The notes beneath the pieces were generated by a model, which saw nothing but the letters and a program-made list of their open reading frames with translations, was not told the DNA's origin and ran no database searches. DNA of 64,000 nt from assembly GCA_037127255.1 (NCBI GenBank), contig JBANSL010000020.1, positions 61,639,598 to 61,703,597 on the forward strand, read 5' to 3'. The position numbers were made by a program, and so were the translations under genes. Positions within the stretch are counted from its first letter, which is position 1, and the number at the start of each line of letters is the position of its first letter. The DNA is from Persicaria tinctoria (Eukaryota > Streptophyta > Magnoliopsida > Caryophyllales > Polygonaceae). Positions 51,188-63,710 of the stretch are shown here, one piece after another.

Positions 51188-51661
51188 TATGTTTTTATTT
51201 TCTTTAAATTTAAATTTATTTCTATGTATTTTATTATATTTTAATGTTTTTATTTTCTTTCAATTTCAATTTATTTTTATGTATTTTATTATAATTTATT
51301 ATATTTTACTGTTCTTATTTTCTTTAAATTTAAATTTATTTCTATGTATTTTATTATATTTGATGTTTTTATTTTCTTTCAATTTCAATTTATTTTTATG
51401 TATTTTATTATAATTTATTATATTTTAATGTTTTTATTTTCTGTAAATTTAAATTTATTTCTATGTATTTTATTATATTTTAATGTTTTTATTTTCTTTC
51501 AATTTCAATTTATTTTTATGTATTTTATTATAATTTATTATATTTTCATGTTTTTATTTTCTTTAAATTTAAATTTATTTCTATGTATTTTATTATATTT
51601 TAATGTTTTTATTGTCTTTCAATTAGAATTTATTTTAATTTATTATAATTTATTTTATTAA
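51188..51661. repeat. AT-rich ~119-bp tandem repeat (four units) inside an intron
   Basis: TTTTATTTTCTTTAAATTTAAA starts near 51188, 51306, 51426 and 51545. Each unit consists of two related halves (TTTAAATTTAAATTT and TTTCAATTTCAATTT). It fills the predicted intron of the mobile-domain-like gene and remains open in one + frame purely by composition. Confidence 0.9.
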
Positions 51662-51966
51662 ATTTTAATATTTTTATTTTAATTTATTTTAATGTCTTTT
51701 AATATATTTTAATAAGTTTTAATATCTTGTAATATATATTAATCGTTTTTTTTTGTTTTTCCATTAAAACTATCAAAATATATAAACTATATACTATCTT
51801 TCAAACTATATACTAAAACTATATAATATATCAAATTATATAGTATCTATCAAACTATATACTAAACTAATTATAATCTTTCAAATTATATTATATATTA
51901 AAATCTAAACTATAATATAAAACTATAAAAATAAATCAAACAAAATGAATAAATCAAAAAACATAC
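51662..51966. other. AT-rich remainder of the same intron
   Basis: AT-rich sequence with repeated ACTATATACTAAAACTATATA words. Nothing else is seen. Confidence 0.6.
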
Positions 51967-52304
51967 CGGTGGTGTCGGGACCGGCGAAACCTCAATAGTC
52001 CGCCGCTTCCGCGGCGGTTCCGCCTCCGCTACTCCGCCGCCATCACCACCACCACCACCACCAGACGCCGCCATCACCGCCGGCGATGCGTCTCCACCGC
52101 CACCACCGTCACCACCACCACCCTCCTCAACCTCCATGGGCGCCGCCCCACAACCACCCCGGCCACCTGCTCCACCGCCACCCCCTCCCCCAGCTCACCT
52201 GCTCCTCCCCCGGCCACCTGCTCCACCGCCCCTCCACCAACCTCCTCAGCCACCACCACCTCCTCTCTCTGTCTCGATCTCTTTCTCTTTCTCTCTATCC
52301 GGCG

Positions 52305-52306
<2 letters not shown>

Positions 52307-52363
<57 letters not shown>
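52307..52363. repeat. (CT)n microsatellite
   Basis: About 28 uninterrupted CT units lie within a CT-rich stretch (52255-52440), near the right end of the Mutator-like element. Confidence 0.95.
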
Positions 52364-52365
<2 letters not shown>

Positions 52366-52496
52366 GCAATCCCTCTCTCTCGCTCTCGATTTCTCTCCGG
52401 CGACCTCTCTTCTCTTTCTCTCTCGCTCTCGCTCTGAACTCTGACGAAGAAGGAACGAAGACGAAGAGGCACGTTCTCTTCGCCTTTTAGAAGACG

Positions 52497-52622
52497 GGCT
52501 TGCACGTCCTTAGGGACGTGCAGTATTGCCCGTCCTTAAAGACGTGTAGCACGTCCTGTTTCGGGTGGCTCTCACCCTACTTGCACGTACCTAAAGACGT
52601 GCAAGCACGTCTCTAAGGACGT
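52497..52622. repeat. palindromic ACGTCCTTAAGGACGT array, right end
   Basis: GCTTGCACGTCCTTAGGGACGTG, CGTCCTTAAAGACGTG and CACGTCTCTAAGGACGTG occur in succession, mirroring the left-end array at 47450-47612. Confidence 0.9.
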
Positions 52623-52959
52623 GGGGATTTGCGGTGTATATAGCCGAAACGAAGTTAAATCGTCAACTAAGTAAGAAAGACTTGTAACCGAGAGTAATAT
52701 AAGAAAAAATTAATTTTTGATTATGTGTCTGGTTTAGATGGTGGAATTAATTTTGAACATTTCCATTTGGATCTTTTTAAATCATATGGTCTGGGAAAAG
52801 GAGTTGGGCTTAGCCCGGTTTTGGCCCACTGATGGGCCCATTTAATGATTGAAGCTTGAAGCTTCCCCGTCCAAAAACTCATTTTCTGTTCGCCATTCCA
52901 GTCTCCAGATTCTGTTACAACTTACAACCGATTAAAGAGAGCGAGTAGGACTGTTATAT

Positions 52960-53340
52960 GAGCTAACGGCTCGAACTCGGTCCGAAAAAAGCTTGGTTGA
53001 AAATTCGGCTCGTTCGATTTAAACTTGAATAGCTCGAATTTTATGAAACTTATATAATTTCATGTAAGTTAATATGTTATAACCAAGTAAATTGCTTAAA
53101 GATCGAAAAAAGCTCGGCTCGGACTCGTTTATTACCTAAACAAGCCAAGCTTGATAAAAAAAAAAGCTCATTTAAAAATTGGGCTTGGCTCGAGCTCGTT
53201 TAACAAACGAACCAAGCTTGAATATACTAAGCTCAGATCCTCGATCAGATTTTCCAGCTATTGTGAAAAGAAAGCTCGGCTCGGACTCGTTTATTACCTA
53301 AATGTTGTGATTAACATTCAGATTTTGGATCAGATTTTCC
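52960..53340. repeat. GCTCGGCTCG-type repeat with an internal duplication
   Basis: Reiterated AGCTCGGCTCGGACTCG and CTTGGCTCGAGCTCG units resemble the terminal arrays of the other motif-rich MITEs, but no clear ends or target duplication are visible. GCTCGGCTCGGACTCGTTTATTACC occurs at 53113 and 53274, and CAGATTTTCCAGCTATTG at 53246 and 53330, so about 160 bp were locally duplicated. This is the 3' flank of the intact CRK. Confidence 0.6.
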
Positions 53341-53444
53341 AGCTATTGTGAAAAGAAAAACTAGGAGACAGATCCTCGATCAGCTCCCAAACTTAATTCA
53401 ATAGAACAATCTTATTACAAAAACCAGCAATAGGTAAGGGAGAA

Positions 53445-55880
<2,436 letters not shown>

Positions 55881-55986
55881 TGTGTTACTTTCTCGATTTT
55901 CAGTAATCCGATACGTAGTATTTAAGGATTCAATTGGTCCGTACCATTCTTACTGTCATAGATTAATCACATTTTTATTTGCCCAC

Positions 55987-56043
55987 TTGACTACTTGAGC
56001 ATAAAAGAAAGCAGCCATGGGCCATTGCTTTGACTTTGGTCAA
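55987..56043 (-). promoter_or_regulatory. W-box cluster upstream of CRK copy 4
   Basis: TTGACT occurs at 55987-55992 and 56030-56035. GGTCAA at 56038-56043 (TTGACC on the gene strand) lies just beside the second. WRKY factors bind TTGAC(C/T), and CRK genes are commonly defence-induced. A TATA-like CTTAAATA lies about 40 bp upstream of the ATG (55918-55926). The function is inferred. Confidence 0.45.
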
Positions 56044-56200
56044 TCTTAGCCAGTCGTGTAAATTTTAAGAAATTACTCCCTCTGAAATCCAATCGAAATT
56101 ATGGTTTTTTATTTAAAGAGTTAATAAATATATAAAATATTAATTTATTATTATTTTGTTAACATAAATCTATATCTATATATCTATATCTATATATATA
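56044..56200. other. AT-rich spacer with TATATC repeats
   Basis: Upstream intergenic sequence of the CRK, ending in (TATATC)n next to the Helitron-like block. No gene is seen. Confidence 0.5.
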
Positions 56201-58076
56201 TCTGTATATTAAAATACTAAAACAAAAACCGCTGAAGCGACCTCGCTGCCACGGAATTTTCTGGATTAAAGCGGGATTATTTTTGCTTGCTTACCTTTTC
56301 TGGATTAGAGTGGTATTATATTTCTGGGCCACATCAATTAATAAACAAATGTAGTTTGCTAAAGACTTATCTTTTTACATAATTTATTCAATATAACCTT
56401 ATGACTTATACTTTAATTAGATAAATTGGTATTATATTTTTTGCCACATCAATTAATAGACCAATATAGTTATGTAAAAAAACTTATCTTTCTAGATCAA
56501 ATAATTTATCCAATATTTGGTTCATTATTAATAAGCCAATAAACCACCTCATTTTATACGTGTTCCCATTTTTTAATAATTACAATTAATTTAAATGATA
56601 AATTGGTTCCATATCTTATCAAATATATACTCCGTATTATCAAACGTAACTAATTAAAACATGATAAAATTGATTGTTTATAATGGTATTTCTATACTAA
56701 ACTGAATTAGATATGGAGGAATAAATTAATTAATGGAGCCTAGAAAAAAAAAAGGGTGATTAGTCTAACAAATCTAACTAACGAATCCCAGTCAAATTAA
56801 CCAGTTAATAAAAATTTGTATGCTTGAATTCGAGTAAGAATTTTTCAACTTAATATGTAGTAAACTTTGTCTTGAATAGGTGTAAAAGCACAAAAAAATC
56901 GTTAGTTTTTATTTATATAATTAGATTTAGAATTAAAATAAATATTATTAGAAGGAAAACTAGAAAGTACCCATGATTGATTATCACCTAAATATTATTA
57001 ATAAAAAATTACATAATAACTAATTTGACAGATATGTTGACATCATTTTATGTCTTTGTGTAGCAGAGGCCGCTCGTGCGATCTCGCGTCCACGAAATTT
57101 TCTAGATTAAACGGGATTATTTTTGCTTATGTAGCATTTTCTGAATTAAGGTGATATTATATTTTTGGGCTACATCAATTAATAAGTCATTATAGTTAGG
57201 TAAAAAATTTATCTTTCTAGATCACTGAAATTAATTATGATTATATTACAAAAGAAATCTATATAAAATCTATATATAACTTACCCGTAAATAAATAAAT
57301 AAAAATTTTAAAAAATAAAAGTGGTGAAAATGTTGATAAATAGTAAATACAATAAACCAAATTACACCACCAGAGTGATAAATACATTAATTGGATACGT
57401 AATTATATTTAACAATAAACCAAAATATTTAAAGTTTAAAAATTTGGATAGAAAATAACTACAAACTCTTTAACCAAAGATTTCAACCAAATTATTTAAC
57501 CTTTAAATTTCAAAAAGAAAATATAAATTAAACTTCATTTTATTTATTAAAAAACTGCCTAAAATACTAAAACAGAAGCCTGGAGCAGGCTCTGTTGCGA
57601 TTCGCATAGGTTACATTTTCTGGATTAAAGTTGTGTTATTTTTGCATATGTGTCATATTATGGAATAATACGGTATTATCTTTTTTATCTACATCAATTA
57701 ATATGCCAATATATATCCAACCTTATATATATCTTAATTAGTTGAAAAAAACTTATCGTTTTATATCAAATAATCTATCCAATATAAAATTATATCTTAA
57801 TTTTTTTTTTTAAATATTCAACCTTATATCTTAATTAGGTAGAAAACTTATCATTTTAGATAAATCTATCTAATATTATTCCCACCCACACAATATTAGT
57901 TCGCAACGTACCTAATTAGGATGGATTGCTAAATAATAAAGACATTCAAGTTTACGTCAATTTGGTTTTTTGTTAGCCACGTCAATTGTTAATCTAATAT
58001 AATATTTTAATATAATTAATATAATAAAATATAATCTATTAACAAAACGCGCAACCGCGCGGGTACCGATACTAGT
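56201..58076 (+). mobile_element. Helitron-like block with three related heads
   Basis: The end GCGCAACCGCGCGGGTACCGATACTAGT has a GCGC/GCGC hairpin and a CTAGT terminus (58072-58076), as in Helitrons. The start TCTGTATATTAAAATACTAAAAC (56201) is a typical Helitron head. Diverged copies of the head region (ATTTTCTGGATTAAA...GGGATTATTTTTGC) recur at about 56255, 57100 and 57615, suggesting nested or repeated insertions. There is no Rep/helicase coding. Confidence 0.6.
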
Positions 58077-58466
58077 AAACTCTTAAAACAGAAGAGTTTT
58101 CGTTTATGTGTCGCATCCACCTTAATTCTCTCATTTTCAACTAATCACCTTTTCTTTTCTTTTTGCAATTAATTTTTATTTTTAAAATAACCATCTATAT
58201 CTATATAAACTCTTAAAACAGAAAAGTTTTCGCTTATGTGTCGCAAGCATCTTAATTCTCTCATTTTCAACTAATCATTTTTTCTTTTCTTTTTACAATT
58301 AATTTTTATTTTAAAAATAACCATCTATATTTATATAAACTCTTACAACAAAAGAGTTTTCACTTATGTGTCGCATCCACCTTAATTCTCTCATTTTTAA
58401 CTAATCACTTTTTATTTTCTTTCTGCAATTAATTTTTATTTTTAAAATAACCATTGAGTTTAATTC
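58077..58466. repeat. three tandem 130-bp units
   Basis: AAACTCTTA(A/C)AACA starts at 58077, 58207 and 58337. Each unit continues with GAGTTTTCG-TTATGTGTCGCA and CTTAATTCTCTCATTTT. The array abuts the Helitron terminus. Confidence 0.92.
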
Positions 58467-58700
58467 AAAATATTAAATTAATATATAACGTGTATCTATT
58501 TGTAAATTTTCATAAACTATCACAATATATTGAGTCCATCTTGAATTAGTCAATTATACCCTTCTTCTTATGAGTCTGTTCTTATAAGTTTAATTCAAAA
58601 TATTAAACCAATATTCTATTTAATTGTATAATATTAATTTATTTTATTATTAAATTTTTATTTTGAAAAAATCGTGTCATGATGCGGGAACTCTACTAGT
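58194..58700 (+). mobile_element. second Helitron-like end
   Basis: TCTATATCTATATAAACTC (58194) or TCTATATTTATATAAACTC (58324) could be a head, and ATGATGCGGGAACTCTACTAGT ending at 58700 before TT could be a tail. The hairpin is weak, so this is less certain than the element before it. Confidence 0.4.
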
Positions 58701-60009
58701 TTAATATATATTACTAATAAGTATTTAGTTTTAAAAATTTTAATATTTTAATGAAATTTTAACTCATTAGAATTATCTTACATTTTCGATCGAAGGGAAT
58801 ATTATACTAAAGCTCAATATGGGGGGTTTCAAATTTTTTTAGGCCATTTTGCATAACTAGACCAAAAAAAAAAAACTTTGCACAAATAGCCATGTGCCTT
58901 ATTTATTTGCTAGGGGTAGAATGTGGCTAACTTTTGCAAATAAAAATTGCAACCGGGAGAGGAGGTAGCAGGTGAAGGTGAGGTCGGCACTGTAGCTCCA
59001 TCTGCTGGCTGAGAGAAATCAAGAGGGGGAGGTGTTGGACATGTCAGGGAATTGGGGTGTGGCTCCAATAAAGTAGAGAAAAAAGGGGGGGTGGCATTTA
59101 TGAGGGGAAATCTAAATGATTGGAATTAAGGGTGTCAATCAACCCTTATAAAATCTTGATTGATGGGTGTCATTCCTTATTAAATGCTCTGCAAAAAAAG
59201 AGCAAACATAGGAGACGAGTGGAAAGGTGAGGGCAAAACATCACCTTCATTTCTGGGAACTGGACACGTTTGGCTTACCAATAGAAGACATTCGTCTTAC
59301 CAATAGGCCAAACATGTCCTACCATAGATGGAAATTTTGGAGATAATATGGAGGGGATTGTCCGTCGCGGTTTTGGCGGGATGTCCGTGTAATTTTGGCG
59401 CTAAAACAGGGTTCTTCATTGGGGGAAGAGGGAGAGCATCTGTCTGACCAATATGGTACATGTATCTTACCAATAGTATATAGTTATCGTACCAATAGGC
59501 TTAACATGTTCTACCATACCTGAAATATTGGAGAAATTTGGAGTGGATTGACAGTAGCTCCTTTGGCGGGTTGTCAGTGTAATTTTGGCGCCAAAACGGG
59601 GTTCTTCATTGGGGGGAAGGGGGGAGCATTTATGAGGGGAAAATGCAATCATTGCATTGATGGGTGTTCCCCAAGCACATATATAAGCTTGAGAGGAGGA
59701 TCTCAAACACCCCAACATGACCTGCAAAAAGTGAGGCAGAGCAGGAGAGAGGTGGAAAAGACGGGGGAAACCCAACCGTGCATCCAAGGAAAGGATACAG
59801 TTGTCATCCTACCAATAGTACAGTTCTGGCCTGCCAACAGTTTTCCACTGTCTTACCATTACAGGAAAAGTGCATCAAGTTTGTTGGTGGCAGTGACAGC
59901 GATGGGTAAGTCATCTTGTACCTTTTCTTTGTAGGTGTTCCCCTTTATTATATCAGAACTACCCCCCAGGCTGATACTCTTTTTCCCTAGTGTACCCGAG
60001 GTGATAGGG

Positions 60010-63000
60010 TATGCATCAATGTCGTGTTCGGCGGTTGGTGGGCTCCCGTGGGTGGGAGCTTGGTCTTCAAGGGAGAGGCACGTACTACAACAATGATGGT
60101 GCCACATAATATTTACTACGACCAACTGAAGAAGAAGATAGTCTCGAAATTCGACGTGGACACGGTGTTGTACGACATTGAGCTCACCTACCTCCCTCCT
60201 TCCATGGGTCGGGCAACTCCGATTCGGGTCCGAGACGACGATGACATTGAAGCGTACAAGTTCTACAACACTGAATCCGGCACAAGAGCATGGCCAATAG
60301 CACTGCACGTCACCTTACGGATGAAAACGACAAGCCCTTCCACACCCTCCGGTGAACATCAGTCGGGAGTCTCGCACGGGGCTGACAAGGTCTCGTCTCC
60401 CACCCTAGGGGAATTGCTCCTAACCGGGCCTCCCACCACGCAGGAAGACTTGGAAGGTGGTCTTGATGGAGGCGGAGTGCCGGAGGAGAAGGTTTGAGGC
60501 GTCATCGAGGAGAAAGGGATGTTGGACGACCTTAGCAGTGTCACTGGAGGGGCCTGCCTGTGTGCTGAGTGTTTGGCGGGGGAGGGAGAGTGTTGTAGGC
60601 CTGCAAAGGACAACGTGAGTGGGAAGCAAGGGGGTCTTGCTGGGAGTGGTAAACAATCTGGTAATGGTAGGATGAAGTACAACGTAATAGTCGGCCAGTC
60701 TGACGAAGTTGGTAGGATGGATGACAACATAATGGTAGGACATGGCGAGGAAGTTGAACAACTTGACAAGGAGGAGGGTGGTGATGTGAGCAGGTCTGAT
60801 GCCATCCGACGCGGAAAGCAAGTGGTGATCGTCGATAGCGACGACGATGTGGACGTCCTACCCCCCACGGATTGGAGGACATAATAGACGTAGGAAGCTC
60901 CGACGATAAAATGATCGCGGGTGGTTTCCCCGTGAAAGTGGAGGGAGGGAGGCCGAACGAGACATCTGAATCGTGGGATGAGGAGGCTGAGGCAGCGCTG
61001 AGAGAGATAGAGCGATGGTACCAAGGACACAAACAACCTTTGCCGACGTTGGAGCAAGTGGAAGAGGACGTGGGTCGGTCCATTCCTCTAGTCGGAGACC
61101 CTCGGGAGAGTGTGAAGGAGTTACATGAGGGGGAGATGTTCGATACGAAGGCGGCGATTCAGTCCAGGGTGAAGTGGGAAGCTTTGCACGGGTGCTTTGC
61201 GATTCAGACTAAACGATCCACAACAGACAGGTACCTGGTTGTGTGCCCCGAACCGAACTGCTCATGGTGCTGTCGGGCGTCAACATATCGGGAAACTAAG
61301 AGGTGGGTGGTTCGTAAGTACGTGGCCACACACACTTGCAAGGTTAGTGTCATGAGCAACTACCAGCGCAATGCCAATTGCAAGCTGATGGGGCAGAGTT
61401 TGGTGTCCGAGTAAGTTTCTAAACCGGCGTCTTGTTCCCCGCCTATGTAGTATGTGTTGGTGGAAATTTTTTGGTGTAACTCGTTGATCCCATCTTTGCA
61501 GTTTCGCTGGGTCAGGGAAGGAGCTGCGTCCCCGTCAAATCAGGACGATGATGAAGTATCGGTTGGGCGTGGACTGCAGTTACTGGAAGGCACTCAGGGC
61601 GCAAGGAGCTGCACAGGACGGCCTGTACGGGACCTACGAAGACAGCTACGAGAGGATGGCCTCATACCTTTACATTAGTCTGTGATGATAACCACATTCG
61701 TCCGTGATGATAACCAGCAATTCAAGTATGCGTTCGTTAGCTTGGGTGTTTGGCAGGAAGTCGTCCCACACCTCAGACAGGTACGCCCTCGCTACTTTAT
61801 TATCGTACCAACTAGCAAATTATATCTTACCAATTGTATACATTTGTCCTTCCAGTACCTGTATTACCAATAGTGCCAGTTCATCATACCATTTAATATC
61901 CTACCAACTGTGTCCTATTATCTTACCAATTTCATAATTCCATCCGACCTTATTTACCTGCTTGACATTAGCAGGTATTCTCGGTGGATGGAAGTTTCTT
62001 GAAGGGGAAGTATCGTGGTTGCTTGATGTTTGCGACTGCCCAAGACCCAAACCACAACATATACCCCGTGGCATTTGCCATTGTCGACAGGGAGAATGAC
62101 GCATCCTGGGGGGGTTTTTCCGTCAAATGAAACGCGTGGTCCCGGATGAGACCCATGTGGTGTGGGTAAGCGACAGGCACATGAGCATCACGAAGGGAAT
62201 TCGAGTGAATTACGACTTCGCAAAGCATGGCCGCTGCACTTACCATCTATTTCAGAATGTGAAGGCATATCACAAGGCGAGTGGCCTACAAAAATTGTTC
62301 TTCCTAATGGCAAACGCGTACACCATTGCAGAGTTCAATGGCCACTTCGAAGCATTCAGGGAGAAGTCGCCCACTGGTGCTGACTACATTAAGATGGTTG
62401 GGTTCTCCAATTGGGCCCGGGCTTTCTATCCCGCCAATCGGTTCAACGTGACCACCACAAACCATGCCGAGTGCTTGAACTCGGTATTCCTTGAGCCTCG
62501 TGACCTGCCCGTCACCTCCCTGATGGACAACATACTCGACAAAGTGGGTGAGTTGTTCGCGCTACGCCGGGAGCTAAGTTCAAATCCCGACAAGGTTGTG
62601 ACGGACCATGTGGATACCGTTTTGAGGAAAAACGCCATGCATGCTATTTGTCTTGAGGTGAAGACTTTGAGCGAACACGAGTATGACGTCCGTAAAGGGC
62701 TGTCCGCCTGGTTGGTCAATCTTTCCGCTCGGAGTTGCACATGTAAGCACTTTCAAATTGACCAGATTCCATGTGCACATGCCCTCGCCGCGGCCAAGGT
62801 ACGTCGGGTCGACCCATACTCCCTCGTCCATCCTCTGTACAGGGCTGAGGCTTGGCGCGCGTGCTACGTCAATGTCGTCTACCCAGTCGCACCTCGTGAG
62901 ACATGGGTGGTGCCTCCACAAATAGCTGTGAGGATTTGCTTGCCGCCGGTGGTGAAGCGTGTGCCGGGAAGGCCGAAGATGAAGCACTATCCGTCGAAGG

Positions 63001-63035
63001 GCGAATACAGGGGGCCAAAGCGCCGTCGACCTTAG
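60010..63035 (+). pseudogene. MURA-type transposase (mudrA-like), nearly complete with breaks
   Basis: It encodes a cut-and-paste DDE transposase. Exons end at 61410 and 61780 with GT donors and resume at 61502 and 61975. The domains are an N-terminal PB1-like segment (YDQLKKKIVSKFDVD, ELTYLP), an acidic linker, the MuDR DNA-binding domain (CFAIQTKRSTTDRYLVVC, WVVRKYVATHTC), the DDE core (VDGSFLKGKYRG, WVSDRHMSI) and a SWIM zinc finger (CTCKHFQIDQIPCAHA). The C-terminus is basic (GPKRRRP). Breaks are a TGA at 60495, a frameshift near 60875, a 22-bp duplication with stops at about 61677-61710, and one base missing in the G-run near 62112. Most motifs are intact, so inactivation may be recent. 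Confidence 0.88.
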
Positions 63036-63710
63036 TGTTGTTTGGTGGACGCTCAAGTCAGCTGATGGATTTATTTTAGGCATACCTCGCCGTCGACTTG
63101 AGTGTGGATTTTGCCTTGTGTCTGATATTATGGATGGGCTACGTGTCTCGAATTATCGGGTTATTATGGGGCTAATTGTGATGTATTATCGGATCTATTA
63201 AGTATTTCTCATGTTGTCCTACCACTATCTTCTTTCTGTCTTCCCAATAGTTTCTATTTAGCCTACCAATAGTCTTATGTTAGCTTACCAATGTTTTCTG
63301 AACATTATTGGAAGTGACATACTGCCAATATTCCGGTTCTATTTGGCAAATAGTGTCTCGGTATCTGCCCAATAGTTTCGTATCATCGTACCAATTATAA
63401 CATTCATGCAAACTTCAACTTAGCACAAAATAAAAAGGAATCAACCGTGGGTGTAAGCAGAAACTAATTTACGCGAACCATAAATACCAGTTTAAACCAT
63501 TACAATCACAGCACATTCTACAAACCGATAACAAAAGACATTACAACCAACAACATAAGTTTTGAAACAACATAAATTTTGACACAACATAAGTTTTCCA
63601 ACAACATCGAAACAAATAACATCACAATCCACCCACATAGAAAACCATGAGATAATGTCTTAACAAACCGAAAGCCAATTACGACGGACGACCACAGGTT
63701 GGGGAGAGAC
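63036..63710. other. Spacer between convergent transposon genes
   Basis: No gene is seen. It contains several CCTACCA/TACCAATAG words (63190-63400) and a run of ACAACATAAGTTTT-like repeats (63550-63610). Confidence 0.6.

Larger units (their letters stand above)
49817..52137 (-). pseudogene. Mobile-domain-like ORF carried in the Mutator element
   Basis: Exon 1 (52137-51967) encodes a Gly/Glu-rich N-terminus ending PRKRRTIEVSPVPTPP before a GTATGT donor. Exon 2 opens at 51120 after AACAG in the same phase and reads GRLMRGDGTLRPVMFADRAAV. It then runs through a Pro/Glu/Ser-rich linker to YRHHRAYQVWRDPTVELPLL, FEPYIFEGPGTWV and, one frame over after about 50240, AEHTTLKNARYIAMFAP and GVTADYLPWY. 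The C-terminal part looks like the tail of plant mobile domain (PMD) proteins, which occur in transposons; this match is tentative. A frameshift near 50230 and a 19-G run at 50942-50960 argue against function. Confidence 0.45.
47413..52651 (-). mobile_element. Mutator-like element with OTU protease ORF and palindromic ends
   Basis: The ends share an inverted CTATATACACCGCAAATCC core (47420-47440 and 52625-52643). The outermost 8 bases differ. The flanking 9-mers AAGTTAAAG (47404-47412) and AAGTTAAAT (52652-52660) match at eight of nine bases, fitting a Mutator-type duplication. Both subterminal regions are packed with GCACGTCCTTAAGGACGTGC palindromes, and a third small cluster lies at 49648-49745. 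Two minus-strand gene remnants are inside: a transposase-OTU frame (47847-49406) and a mobile-domain-like frame (49817-52137). The middle cluster could mean two elements fused. Confidence 0.7.

Noticed and set aside
51189..51661. Long + strand open frames (Phe/Ile/Leu-rich, membrane-protein-like)
   Set aside because: They are the translation of a 119-bp AT-rich tandem repeat inside an intron of a gene on the other strand. Openness is due to composition.
52074..52505. Arg/Glu-rich open frame on the minus strand
   Set aside because: It results from a (CT)n microsatellite and CT-rich flanks.
60359..61083. Long minus-strand frames opposite mudrA
   Set aside because: They are antisense shadows; the + strand has the MuDR DNA-binding motifs and splice sites.
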